A stretch of DNA of 64,000 nucleotides from Tethya wilhelma (taxonomy: Eukaryota; Porifera; Demospongiae; Tethyida; Tethyidae): assembly GCA_964030475.1 (NCBI GenBank), contig CAXIPT010000001.1, positions 10,969,593-11,033,592 of the forward strand, written 5' to 3'. Within the stretch, counting starts at the first letter, position 1. The number at the start of each line of letters is the position of its first letter. Made by a program: the position numbers and the translations under genes. This document shows, in pieces, positions 20,946-32,178 of the stretch. The notes under the pieces are model-generated. The model saw only the letters and a program-made list of their open reading frames with translations, was not told where the DNA came from and did no database searches.

Positions 20946-23900
20946 TCAAAGATTTACTGGTACTACACCAGTTTCTCCAAGAACAGCAAACACTACAAAA
21001 ACTATGTACACAGACATCAACAGTGGTCCAACAACCCTGCAAAATATAGTCCATAATGAATACAAAGATATGTAACAATAATAATAATTATAATTGATTG
21101 CAAATTAATTTTATAATGACCAATATTTATTCAAGGAGAGACCCTTGCTCTAAATTCTGACCAATTAATATTGATGCCATTCTATTTTACATAATTGCTG
21201 TGTTAAGATAATAATGCACAAACAACAGTTTATTATACCTTGGTGGTGAAAATCGGAACACTGTAAACAATATAGCATTTCCAGACAGTGAAATTCCTAA
21301 AAATATCCATGACAATTTCACTTCCGTAAACGAAGGTGTGTGAATATGAAAGCGGTATGGTGCCCCATGGTTGTACACAGCTATTTTTACCTAGAGATGT
21401 ATGAATGTTATTTACTGTTAAAGATCTGCAACTGTTTCCAACAATGATAAGAGAGAACTTACAATTAGTGCAATACTGAGACCAAGAACATGACTAAGAA
21501 GAGGTGATCCAAAGCAAGATGCTACTGCCATTTCTGGGTGTCCTGACCTAGCAACTACTACGTCTGCAACCCAATCAGCAACACAGTTTCCAATTGCTAG
21601 GACTGTAAGTCCAAGAATTGCTAAAAAAATTACCAAAAGATTACGGACAATAATTGATCATAATTAGTCGTTTAAGTACCTGTGTCAATAGTTAGTAACA
21701 ATCCAAATGCACGCAGTAGACTAATGATTTCATTTGCTTGAAGATTGAGCCACATAACAGCCATGATGAAAGCTATTGGCACTAAGAAGATCTGTATTGC
21801 CCAATGAGGTGGTTTGCGGGAACTTAGCAAGAAGAACATAAGTGCTGACACGCACATGCCTATTCATAAAAAATGAAAAAAAAAAAAATTAAGACAGACT
21901 AAATGTAGAGTGAAAATTCATTAGAAAATCTTGAGATCTAGCTAGGATGTAAACCCATGCAGGTCTTTCTAAATCTAGTCAAATGCTCTTACCACCAACT
22001 CTTGATCACACTAAGTCACGCATTTTTCTTCCTAAATAACTTTTATACCTATTAGGAGCAGCAGTAACAGGAGGGGAAGCTGACCAGCATAAAGTGTAAA
22101 TCCATTCCATCCTTTGATTGTAAGCAGCAAAAGCATAGAAATTGGTAGAGGGGAGAATGATGTAAGTAAGTAGTGAAGTTTACTCCATTTACCATCCTGT
22201 TGTGAATTCATGAAACATAATGTACACATTATAATAAATTATATGTTCTTAAAATTCATAACTAACAGGAATTTAATTATAATATTACAAAAGCACTATT
22301 AATGAACATACCTATCCAGTGATGCTAGTGTATGTACACCATGCATGATCAACATACGTGAGAAAAGGGTGGAATAGTCATCCAGCGAAGCAGACTGAAA
22401 GGCCACTGGATGACCCACAATATCTTAAAGAATATGCTCCTCCCCTTTGGCTACCAAACATGATAATAACTTTAATGACAGCATGAATACAATAAAAAAA
22501 GGTATACACATACCAATGTTAAACCATTGAGATATGCTGAGCACTCAAAAGAACTTTCCTTAAGTTTATTTTCACTAAGTGGTTGGTATTCTGTCTTTTC
22601 AAGTTTTTGAGACTCTTAACAAAAATAAATCATGAACAGCATAAAAATTAATAATTTTAGCTGATACCTCAATAGTACAGATATGTATTATACTTGTAAG
22701 CTATAGCAAGTATGAACTTGTTGTACCATAAAATTATAGTTGCATGAACTCATTCCATTGACTTATGTTATTATGGTAAGCCAACCATAGTTAACTGTAT
22801 AGATACTTGCTCTAGATTTAAAGCGTTCAGATTTCTTGTAAAAATTCAAAAGAGCAAAAAGGAAAACAAAAGGTCTGAATAGAAAAGGGAGAAAATGGTG
22901 TTTGGCTTTGAAAAATAATAGGGATGCCGGGCTTGAGAATAAGGCTCAATATTACTGTTCACCTCTTGAGAGGAAAATCTCCATATTGTTTACATGAGGA
23001 TATACCAAAAAGACGACCTGGTGTTAATTAATAAACTTTGCATGCACTAACTACTTTGAAAAAGTTTTGATTTACAGTCCTACCTGAGTTTACTCAGTGC
23101 TACTTTTTTCTTTCTGAAAATGCATCAAAGTGATAAGCAATCTTTTGGCTGTTTCATGCCTAATGTATGCTTCTAATAATACTGATGATTAAATTTTATC
23201 AAGTCAGTAGACTACCTTATGTTACAATTATTTGCAGGTAGATATTTTTGCGGATTTTAGATTCTGTGTATTTCACTGGTATTAAATTTTGCTATTTTGT
23301 TGAAGATGCAGCCAAAGTGTTATTTAGGTTAGCACAGCAGTAGAGGAGGAGCCAGGACTAGAGCATGAAGTGGTTTATGGTACACATAGCAAAGTGGTTT
23401 ACTTTACTACACATGATGTGGTGAAGTGGCTTGTACAGTGCTGCACCAACTTAATGATAATATTATGTTGCAATAGATGCATTTTTTTTCCTTTTGGGTT
23501 TATCAATAATATTATAATATATTCATATTAAGGACCAATCATTACTTTGCTCTTTTTGGGCTTGGAATCAATGGCTAATAATTATAAGATATGTATCAGG
23601 TATACTTTATTGCAGTAGTATAGGGTGTTAAAGTATGAGGAGAAAGTTGGTGATTGGATCTGTGGTTTTGTGTGTTGGTGATTGTAAACTAATTACCTAT
23701 CGTAAATCCACAAATTTTCCCTGTGATTTACATTTAGTGGTTTAAAACAACCACAAAAAATTAAAATGATAAGTGAAAGTGAAGTTAATAGCAACCTGTA
23801 TGATACTAAACCATGAAAAAAAAAAGATAACGTGAAACTATTAACACAGGCAAACTTCCAGATTTACAGTATATAGGCCACAAGAAGGTTGTCAAGAGAC

Positions 23901-26488
23901 TGTGATTCACCACATGTATTCACTACTACAAATTTCAATGGCTAAGTTTTGAATCGAAAATTTGGTGATACAAATAAAATCTAATCATTCCACATTTGAA
24001 CAACACAAGTGCAATACAAATGTGTACCTGTCATGGGAAATGACTGTCTGAGGTTTAAATCGTTAGCATCAACAGGGATAATGTCAGTGTGATCCATGTT
24101 CTCCTTAACTTGAATGACATTTCTTTTTTTTGAGTACCAATTCTAATGTTTAGCAAAAGACTATAATCAACTGGTAGAAAACAAACACAAGACATGCATA
24201 CTTACACGTATATAGCTGAGAGCAATTACACAACCAATATACACAGAGTATATTAGTGGGAATAAACATGCCTCGAACAAATACACCTACAACAAAGGAG
24301 TCAGTTAGACAAAGAGAAGGTTGGTCAATTTGTTACCAGAATCAATATGGGATACATAATTTCTTCGATAATTTTTTTTCTATCCATAATAGCAGGGTTA
24401 ACAATAACAGTTGATGATAAAATTAACAATAGAATCCTGATATTTCCCAAGCAGAAACACTGATTTGTGCATACAAAATGATACCTTTCCATCAAATGCA
24501 ACTGCAACAACCGTCCCAATAACAATGAAGAATGCTATCAAATCGCGAATAAAATCCACTTTATCTACCAACAGTGCATGTTTATGACACAATAAACATA
24601 ATCACTGACTTTTGTACAAATCAAGAGAGAACTTACCAATGTTCATAGGAGATGTGTTGTTGAACAGAACTACACTGCCTATTACAATTGAAGTAATGAA
24701 AATAGCAGCTCCAGTCAATGCACTAAGTAATTCAATAAAAGCCAGCTAGATTCCATCAAGATTGTGACACATAACGAGACTTACAGTACTATCTTACCCT
24801 AACACTAAAGCAAGATCATCTTGTACCAGACCAGAGTACACAACAAAAATATCTGGAGCACCTATAACGAAAAAGAACGACACATGCATACTTGCACTGA
24901 ATATAGAACAATACATAGGAAATGAACAAGACAGCACTGCTAGATCAGATGCGTGCACAGGGTCTTGACATCTGTAGTACTAGCATAGCAATTCAGTAAT
25001 TAAAAAGGGATGTAATACACATATCTAATTATACATGATATTACATGTAAACCTTTTTAATTACTTTCTGCCATTTTTGCAATCAGCTATATAGCAAAAA
25101 AACCCTCATTATTTGGCTAGCTAAGTTTATTCAGCTACAGATCTAGAGAAGCAGACTTCTAAGAGCAAATTTCCTCCCTTTGCTCTTCACTTTCTTTGTG
25201 AAAGTTTTCCTCCCCCTATTATGTTTTCTTATTCAATATGCTTGCAGCAGCCCAATAATTATTATTGGATTCAGCAATCTCAAAAACAGTTAAATATACT
25301 TGCAGTGCCTGTAGTTTTATTCTTGGCTAACACTATAAGGCTAGCTAGCACTCTAGCTTATGTTGTATTCTCCACGGTCCAGAGAGAAAGTAGCATTTTC
25401 ACTTGTGCATTGTATCAGTACCATACTATGAGCATAAATGGGTCCTTGCATGACAGAGGGACACCAGAAGTGATTGACTTTGCAGATATTATAGTACACA
25501 CACACACACACACACACCCTACACATACACACACACATACACTGACACGATCACCCCCAAACACACACACAGACACACACATATACACACAGAGTACATT
25601 CAACAAACCATTGCCAAGTGCCAGGAGTGTAATTCCAGCAACACTAGGTGATAGCTTTAATTTTTTAGCTAGGAATGTAAGTGGAGGTACAAAATGGTTG
25701 TCCACCTACAGTTGATACAGAATACATAAACTGTAAGAGTGCTAAATAGGTGGAATATTTGCATACATGCTGGTACTTACAGTAGTTGCTAACAGAGCAA
25801 TAAGGTAGAGCAACCAAATACCCATCAGCACCATACCAAGTGGCTGGACATGGATGTAGTAATACAAAGGATTGAGTTGTGTTTTATGAACTTAACACAT
25901 AACTTAGATAATAGCTTATCAAGATAGCCTAAGATACTTTTCCCTGTAGATGATCACTGATCAGCAACAGTTACTAAGGTTAACGGAAGTGTCTTAATGT
26001 GTAGATAAATCATCATGCATGAGTATTACCTGTAAAACAGCCAGATCACAGCAAACAAAGGCCAGATAATCAATAAGTTCTGCTTTGTCAGCACATTCTG
26101 CATGAACAAATTCACAGCTACTGTTGTAGTATGGCAGTGGTTCTGTTGGATGAGTACAATTATCATCTCTATCTGCTTCGTTATGACCATAAATTGAACC
26201 AGAGACATATGAATTGTTTTCAAATAACAGAGATCGCTTAATAGGGTACACCTGTGCATCACTTTTAGAGAGTAGTTTCTGTAACCTAGTTGAAGAAAGC
26301 TCTTTGTTTCTTTTTAGTTCAGTGATGTTCAATCTTTTCAGGTTGTAAACTTTTGACTGATCAGTCTGGTCATGCCATAGTGAAGTCATCACTTTTTGAT
26401 TTGCTGGTACTCCATTGCTATCTGGTATAAGATAGTGAATCAGCAACACATTGCATAGTAAGACTGTTTTTACACTGACTGAAAACAT
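20946..26488 (-). CDS. SLC8B1: Mitochondrial Na+/Ca2+ exchanger NCLX-like, copy B (655 aa, 15 exons)
   Basis: Exons, transcription order: 26488-26030, 25843-25781, 25705-25609, 24861-24798, 24722-24637, 24564-24485, 24286-24206, 24142-24028, 22614-22514, 22450-22358, 22196-22049, 21859-21680, 21620-21463, 21390-21239, 21036-20946; 656 codons. Exon lengths 2-7 (63, 97, 64, 86, 80, 81) and 12-15 (180, 158, 152, 91) equal those of copy A, so this is a tandem duplicate. The N-terminus has a signal-like start (MFSVSVKTVLLCNVLLIHYL), a longer luminal region than A, then the Cys pattern SSCEFVHAECADKAELIDYL. Alpha-1 VAGITLLALGNGAPDIFVVY is near residues 195-214; alpha-2 LGLTVLAIGNCVADWVADVV is near 525-544. 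In alpha-2 the Ser after Gly-Asn, kept in A and in human NCLX, is Cys. The loop (exons 8 and 9) shares little with A. The donor of exon 3 (GTTTGT) is weak and is followed by a TG-rich tract. Confidence 0.9.
25495..25590. repeat. (CA)n/(TG)n compound microsatellite beside an exon 3 donor
   Basis: About 95 bases of CA repeats with interruptions. On the transcribed minus strand it reads TG and starts about 20 bases inside intron 3 of NCLX copy B, next to a non-consensus GTTTGT donor at 25608. Confidence 0.9.
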
Positions 26489-29466
26489 GCTGACTGAAGG
26501 CAGGCAGATCTAAGCTTATACTATGTAGTATATGATTTCACTAAGAGTGAAGTCAGTATAGCCATCTGAATAAAATTGTACACAGAAAAACTTATGTTCC
26601 TGTCAATTACTATATCACATGATGACTGTAAGCAATGCCATTCAACCCATACAACTGAAATTCCAAGAGGCATTCAACTATCTATTGCTAACACAAAATA
26701 ATGTTCTCATACAATGCAAACACCAGTCAATACAATGGTAAAGATATTGAACAACTAGAACAAAGGTATTGACACTGGATCAGAGTCCGGCCACTATCAA
26801 TCCTGTACGGGATATTTGTTAGTCAATAGTCACAAATACCTGAACACACATTTATACACCTTAGGGACCCTTGTAGCTAGCCATGGATAATACTATAATG
26901 CCACAATTATAATGGGCGCTAGGTTCTACCCTTGAAGTGACAAAATAAATTTGATTTCAAAGCACTTAATAATCAGTGTAACATTGTTACAACCCGCGGC
27001 ACGCATGCAAAGAGACACTAGCTGTCACAGCACAAATTTAATATCTAGTGAGTTCAGTCTGGTTTAGATAGCTTCAGGAGCTTCTGAATTAATTTTCTAT
27101 GTTGACTGAGGCCAACAATGTGTGGATATCTTCTAACCGCTGCATTATATATGACCTCCTCATGCATGGTACATTTTCTGGACAACTTGAATACATCTGC
27201 ATGCATGGCAGTATATGTGTTAATTAATCATCTACAATTACTAACTTTAACATAATTATGATGAGAAGATTAACTCATTCCAAATTTATCTAGCAGGTGA
27301 AACAATTCAAGTTATGCATGCACTGAAGCAAAGCCTTTGCTTCAATGCATGAGCAACTTGAACATGCCTTGAAAATGCATGAGCAACTATTAGTAGAATT
27401 GCATGAGTTAAGAAAAAAAAATGTCTAGCTAAGTTCAGTGATTGACGGTCAATGAAACTTACCCATGCAATAATACTAATAGCTGCAGTATACATTCCAA
27501 TAGTTACTGCATGTGAACCTAGTCTTGTAAGCCAGACTCCCTGCAGCCTCCATGACCCCATGCTTGTGTAATGATGACTTGAAATCAGGCACAACCTTGA
27601 AATTTTAGGGACAATGGCAGTCCGGTCCGATTTTTGGGAGTCTCCATTTATGCACGACACCGAGTTAAGTTGCCAATTGCAAAGTCAAACGTATGATTGC
27701 CAATCTTAGTTAAATTTTAGCTATAGCTATATATATAGCTAGTATGATTTCTGCGACAGAAACCGGCACTGGCCTGGCATATGAAATGCAGAGCACCTAG
27801 CTAAACCTCTAGATTTGTGCTGAGGAGAGCTAATAATTAGCTCTATGCAGCACAAATCTAGAGGTTTATTGTACTTACCACAATACCAGGTTCAGTGCAT
27901 ACATTTGTTTTATAATAAAGATGGTGGTTAAGTGGTTAATTCGCGTATTCGTTCCCATTCTCCTCCATTTCATTTCCGGAGAGGGAGCCTGGGCACGGGC
28001 GTTTTGATTGGAAATTTAGTTGCTAAATTAGAACATTACGGTATACCTAATTAATATTCATAGCACTTAGCAACGCAAACTGATTACCACATAAAGTGGT
28101 TGCTATATATACTTTGGGATTCCTAGCACCAAATACAGCCAAAAACTGTTCTAAACATAGCATACAGCTCTTCTACAGTACAATAAGCACATCTACGCAC
28201 CAGCTGCGCTAATACTAAATAACTGAGCATATTGAACAACCACACGGGTTTACATTTGGTAACTAAAAAGCACCTTACTAACTGGGATTTTTTGTGCTTC
28301 CTAAAGTTTTCTGTGACACACATTCAGCATTTATGGAAAACATACATGTAAATCAACACATATAAGTCATGTAAATCTTGCTTCTCTTTTTTTGCACAAA
28401 ATGACAAGCATTCTAAAAATGATGAATATTAACAAAAAAATCTGTTCATGTATGTACCACAGGGTACTTTTAATGGCTCTAGAAGCCCAAATGGTAGAAG
28501 CACCACAGAATGAGAAAGAACAGCCTTTGCCAGCATTGATCATTTGTGCCTACACAAATGCAGGCACCTATGGAGCACCACGCCACCTATAACTTCAAAT
28601 CTTTGAATTGAGTTGCTGGATAGAGGGTTAGCTGTCCGTCTTGGAACTCATACCAGGCTTGATACAGTTTAGTTGCCCCCTTGTTACTTCTGTGAAACAC
28701 CCATAAGTGTGTTGCTAGAATAGAAACAAGTGAGAGAGCAAAATATGAGCACACTTGACAATCATATGCGCATAATGAATTTGTAAACCATGCAAAAGGT
28801 ACTGTTAGTTCATACTGTTAGAAAATGTTGACATTTTGTGAATACAAGAGTTGATAGAGACCCAAAAGTTACCTCTATGAAGGCTTAAAGGCCAAACAAA
28901 CAGTTTTCAAAGGAGTAAATGTTGGATTGCATCAAGTACGCTTTACAGTATCATAATTAACTAATTAGGCATGAAATTCACCCCCTCGTAGAACACATAG
29001 AAAAAAGAGAAGCTGACAAAGGTATACCTTACTTTATATTCCAGTCCAAGTACAAGTGGTAAAACAGTCCAGGCTCTCTGGGAAAACTTCTGCTTTAGAA
29101 TCACATTCTTTTAAAGTCAGGGGGTCAGAAGAAAGTTGGTTCACTCCTTGAACTGTATCTCAGGTCCAGTAGGTGCTATGAAGCTCAAACAAGAACGAAA
29201 AGCTTCAGCAAAGCCTAGCGTTTTCAGCCATGTTTACTGCTGGCACGTGTTTTTAACAGTATTCATAGGGCGCACGTGTAAAGGGGAGCTAGCTGTTGCT
29301 ATGGGCCAACAGGATGCGTTGCTACGTGCTGATCAATTTTTCTCGTGCGCGCGCATCGTGAACTAACTTAGACTACACGCATACGGAATGAAACGCCCGT
29401 GTGGGAATAATATCGAATGAGGCTATCAATAGGCGTGCGTTATTTAGAAACTACTATATAGCTAGA
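26489..29466. other. 3-kb gene-poor intergenic region
   Basis: Between NCLX copy B's start and the F-box gene's start. Contents: 5' flank of NCLX B; a palindrome at 27316-27350 (ATGCACTGAAGCAAAG against CTTTGCTTCAATGCAT); TA-rich DNA near 27725; a compound hairpin at 27802-27868; a GGAGCCTGGGCACG piece near 27985; and, close to the F-box start, a GC-richer promoter with CACGTG cores near 29246 and 29274 and a CGCGCGC stretch near 29347. Reverse-strand frames at 27307-27660 and 28123-28323 have no recognisable domain and are not called. Confidence 0.55.
27802..27868. repeat. Compound hairpin, 20-bp perfect outer arms
   Basis: Outer arms TAAACCTCTAGATTTGTGCT (27802-27821) and its complement (27849-27868). 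Nested inside is a second palindrome AGAGCTAAT-A-ATTAGCTCT (27826-27844). No flanking duplication was recognised. Probably a small fold-back element. Confidence 0.7.
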
Positions 29467-31806
29467 ATGGATAGCAGATCTAGAAGTCCTCCTAGGAAGA
29501 GGAGAAAACTTGGCCCAAGTGGGAAGGGAAAACTTACCAAGGCGCCATTGGAAGTGTTAGGTAAGTCAAGCAGCAAAGACTTTTAATATAAATAGCTAGG
29601 CAGAAAACCAAACGTGTCATGGAGTCCACGAGCTATATATAATATCTTGACTTCCTGGCTACACCCTTTCCGGTCACTTTGATTTGTGGTACTGATCTTG
29701 CCAGGCCTATTATATATAGTTTTTGACAGATCCTTTCCTTTCCCTTCTTCCCCCCACCCCTTTGCTGTCCTGTTTACAAATAGGATCTGTTCGCAGCCAC
29801 CCAGCACCAGACTAAATTGCTTGTAGTCTCACAATCAACAGAGCTGAAAGTCTTTGAAGTCCTGATTAACACCACATACACGTGGAAGTACCATGCCCAT
29901 TTTTGGGCACACCTTTTGTGGGCTAGGGAGTCGAGTTTCCCTATGCTGCGCATGTAAAACGCTAGCAGATTTTTGTGACAGAACAGCCATTCTAAGTAAG
30001 TTTACTGCAGAAAACTCGATGTCCTTACTTAACACACTCCAATAATGACTTCAATGAGCAAAATTGCCAAAGAGTGCTTGAAAATCCTATGCAAAATCAC
30101 TCATTTATACATTGAACATATGGCAACGCAATCACTTGCCCACAAGAGTCGTGGTCAAAGTCTAATGCTAATTGGCTAATAGCTTTGTGAAATGCCTCTA
30201 TAAGTATACATTATTTTTAAACAGCTCTGGTAACAGAAGTACATTTTCTTAAACAACTCAGAATGTTGAGCTGGCAATCAGATCACTGTATTTTCCAATT
30301 TGAATAATAATTGCTTTTACTTAATTTGCTTCTTTAGGATCACATAGCTGCAGAATATTATAAACTAATGAGGATCACATAACCTTTGAAATTGTGATCG
30401 GGAAAAGCAAAAATCATGTCAACAACTTTCAAGATATGTATATCTAAGCCTGGGAGAAAACTCAAATACTTAAAAGTTACCTGCTCAACTAAGATGCAAA
30501 TTATTCACTAACAGAAAATCAAATGTCATGTGAGCTAAACATCCCAGAGGGGACAAAAAAAACCCAGATGTCTGGTAACATTAGTGCACTTTTTGTTGCA
30601 CAATGGAATGTAGTAGGCGTGAGACTAGGTTGTTTGTAGGTAGATGAAGTTTTGCAACATATTTTTAAGTTTTATGTAAATTTCTGACCTTAATTTTCCA
30701 GCCCCTAAAGCTACATTAGATGGAATGCCAGACAACATATTGTTGCTCATTATGAAGAACCTTGGAAACAGAATAAAATCATTGATTATGCTTTCCCGTG
30801 TTTGTCGGCGATTCTATGTACTTCACTTTGATGAGTTTGTATGGAGTGATGTAGAACTCACCAAGTCTTCTATTGGCAAAAGGCTTGAATCTAGGCAATT
30901 GAAGAAAATAATAAATACTTACCTACCTCAAACCCTGTGGAGAATAAAACTCTCTTCAGATGCCTGTTCACTTGCATCAAGAAATCCTACTTCAGTAATA
31001 AATGATCTCTTCACCAAGTGTCCATCTGTCACGAGTGTTATTCTGGAATTATGTGATTTGACTTTGGTAAGAAAATTATATTTTCCTTAAAGACCCAAAG
31101 TAGGAATGGTTGTCAGATTGAGCAAGGAGTTTAATTGTGCCATGTGTGTGTTCATTGGAAAAAATTTGTCTATACGTTGATTTTCGTTACTTGATTAAGT
31201 ACTGCAATAGTTATACTTTATTAGAATGTAAATGCCTGGAATCAAATTAATTAAAGCTGTCTATTTAACATTGTTATAATTTAAAACCATAATATACAAT
31301 ACCTTAAACTTGCTATACAAAAGCAATTTTTCCTATTGATGTGCTTTAGTTACCCTCAGGCTGCAAGCTTTTCCACTGTGAGTCACTTAAGAGTCTTACT
31401 CTCTTTAAGTGTACTACCAAACTAAGGTGGCTTGAGATCATTAAGCCATGCTGGCCAAATCTTCAGCATCTCTCTCTTGATCAATCAGCTATGACTACAG
31501 ACGCTGATCTGAAGTATCTTGCAGGAAATAAGAATTGGGGAGCATCTATGAGGTTTGTGCTTCAAACAAATCATAGCTATGGTAACCATTACCATTATAG
31601 CTATGTAGCAATGTGTCTATTATTACAGATCAATTATTCTTCGGGGCTGTTATCGCATTACCAATGAGGGAGTGAAGAGCCTTTGTGAAAAACTGTGTAA
31701 CCTTGAATTTTTAGATATTTCAGGGTGTGGAAGTGCAGTTACAGTATCTGCTACTGAAAATGTTGCTTTACATTGCAATGTTCTTGGTGTTACTAAAGAA
31801 GAATAA
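29467..31806 (+). CDS. F-box/leucine-rich-repeat protein, 279 aa
   Basis: Exons 29467-29560, 30702-31066, 31350-31552 and 31629-31806; GT-AG throughout, phases 1, 0, 2, total 280 codons with stop. Exon 1 encodes an Arg/Ser/Lys-rich tail (MDSRSRSPPRKRRKLGPSGK) that looks like a nuclear localisation signal. Exon 2 opens with an F-box at about residues 38-85 (LDGMPDNILLLIMKNLGNRI, then LSRVCRRFYVL and FVWSDVEL). The C-terminal two thirds has irregular LRRs (SLTLFKCT, LQHLSLDQSA, SIILRGCYRITNEGVKSLCE, LEFLDISGCG), typical of FBXL proteins. Family role: substrate receptor of SCF (Skp1-cullin1) ubiquitin ligases. With few LRRs it is short for the class, and its partner is unknown. An AATAAA at 31805-31810 overlaps the stop codon, so the 3' UTR may be very short. 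A TATA-like CTATATAGC precedes the ATG by about 15 bases. Confidence 0.83.
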
Positions 31807-32178
31807 TAAAGATTGTTACAAGATTAATAACTCTTAAGCTGCAAATTAGTTCTGAACATATTTTCAGTACAATGTTAGCAACCTAATTGTTATTTTTTTA
31901 CCATGATTGCATGTTATTGGAAATCTACATGTATTATATACATTGTTCAAAGTGGAGAACCTATAAACCAGTATTTAATGTAGATGAGGGGGCAAACTGC
32001 CTCCTTGTGCCCTGCTGGATTAAACCCTATAAGGACCAACAATTATTACTCTTGAAATAACATACCCTGTAATGACATGTAAATATTCATAAATTAGTTT
32101 GCATTAACTACAGACATCCATTTTGATATTCAGTCACCTAGTATAGGGTCAACCGAGCTAGTAAATGGAGTTAAAAGT
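31807..32178. other. Convergent intergenic space between the F-box gene and PSMD12
   Basis: 372 bases between two stop codons facing each other. It holds AT-rich DNA and presumably both 3' UTRs. The AATAAA for the F-box gene is at its left edge. I see no clear canonical signal for PSMD12 on the minus strand and no repeat family. Confidence 0.6.

Noticed and set aside
25221..25715. 164-aa plus-strand frame over the CA repeat
   Set aside because: Its centre is a Thr-His run from translated CA repeats and its end is the antisense of NCLX copy B exon 3.
27307..27660. 117-aa reverse-strand frame upstream of NCLX copy B
   Set aside because: Low-complexity and repeat-associated, no domain, no splice partner, and it starts within a palindrome-rich stretch.
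26489..29466. tRNA or other structured RNA in the large intergenic region
   Set aside because: The hairpins seen are simple palindromes without A-box or B-box elements or cloverleaf spacing.
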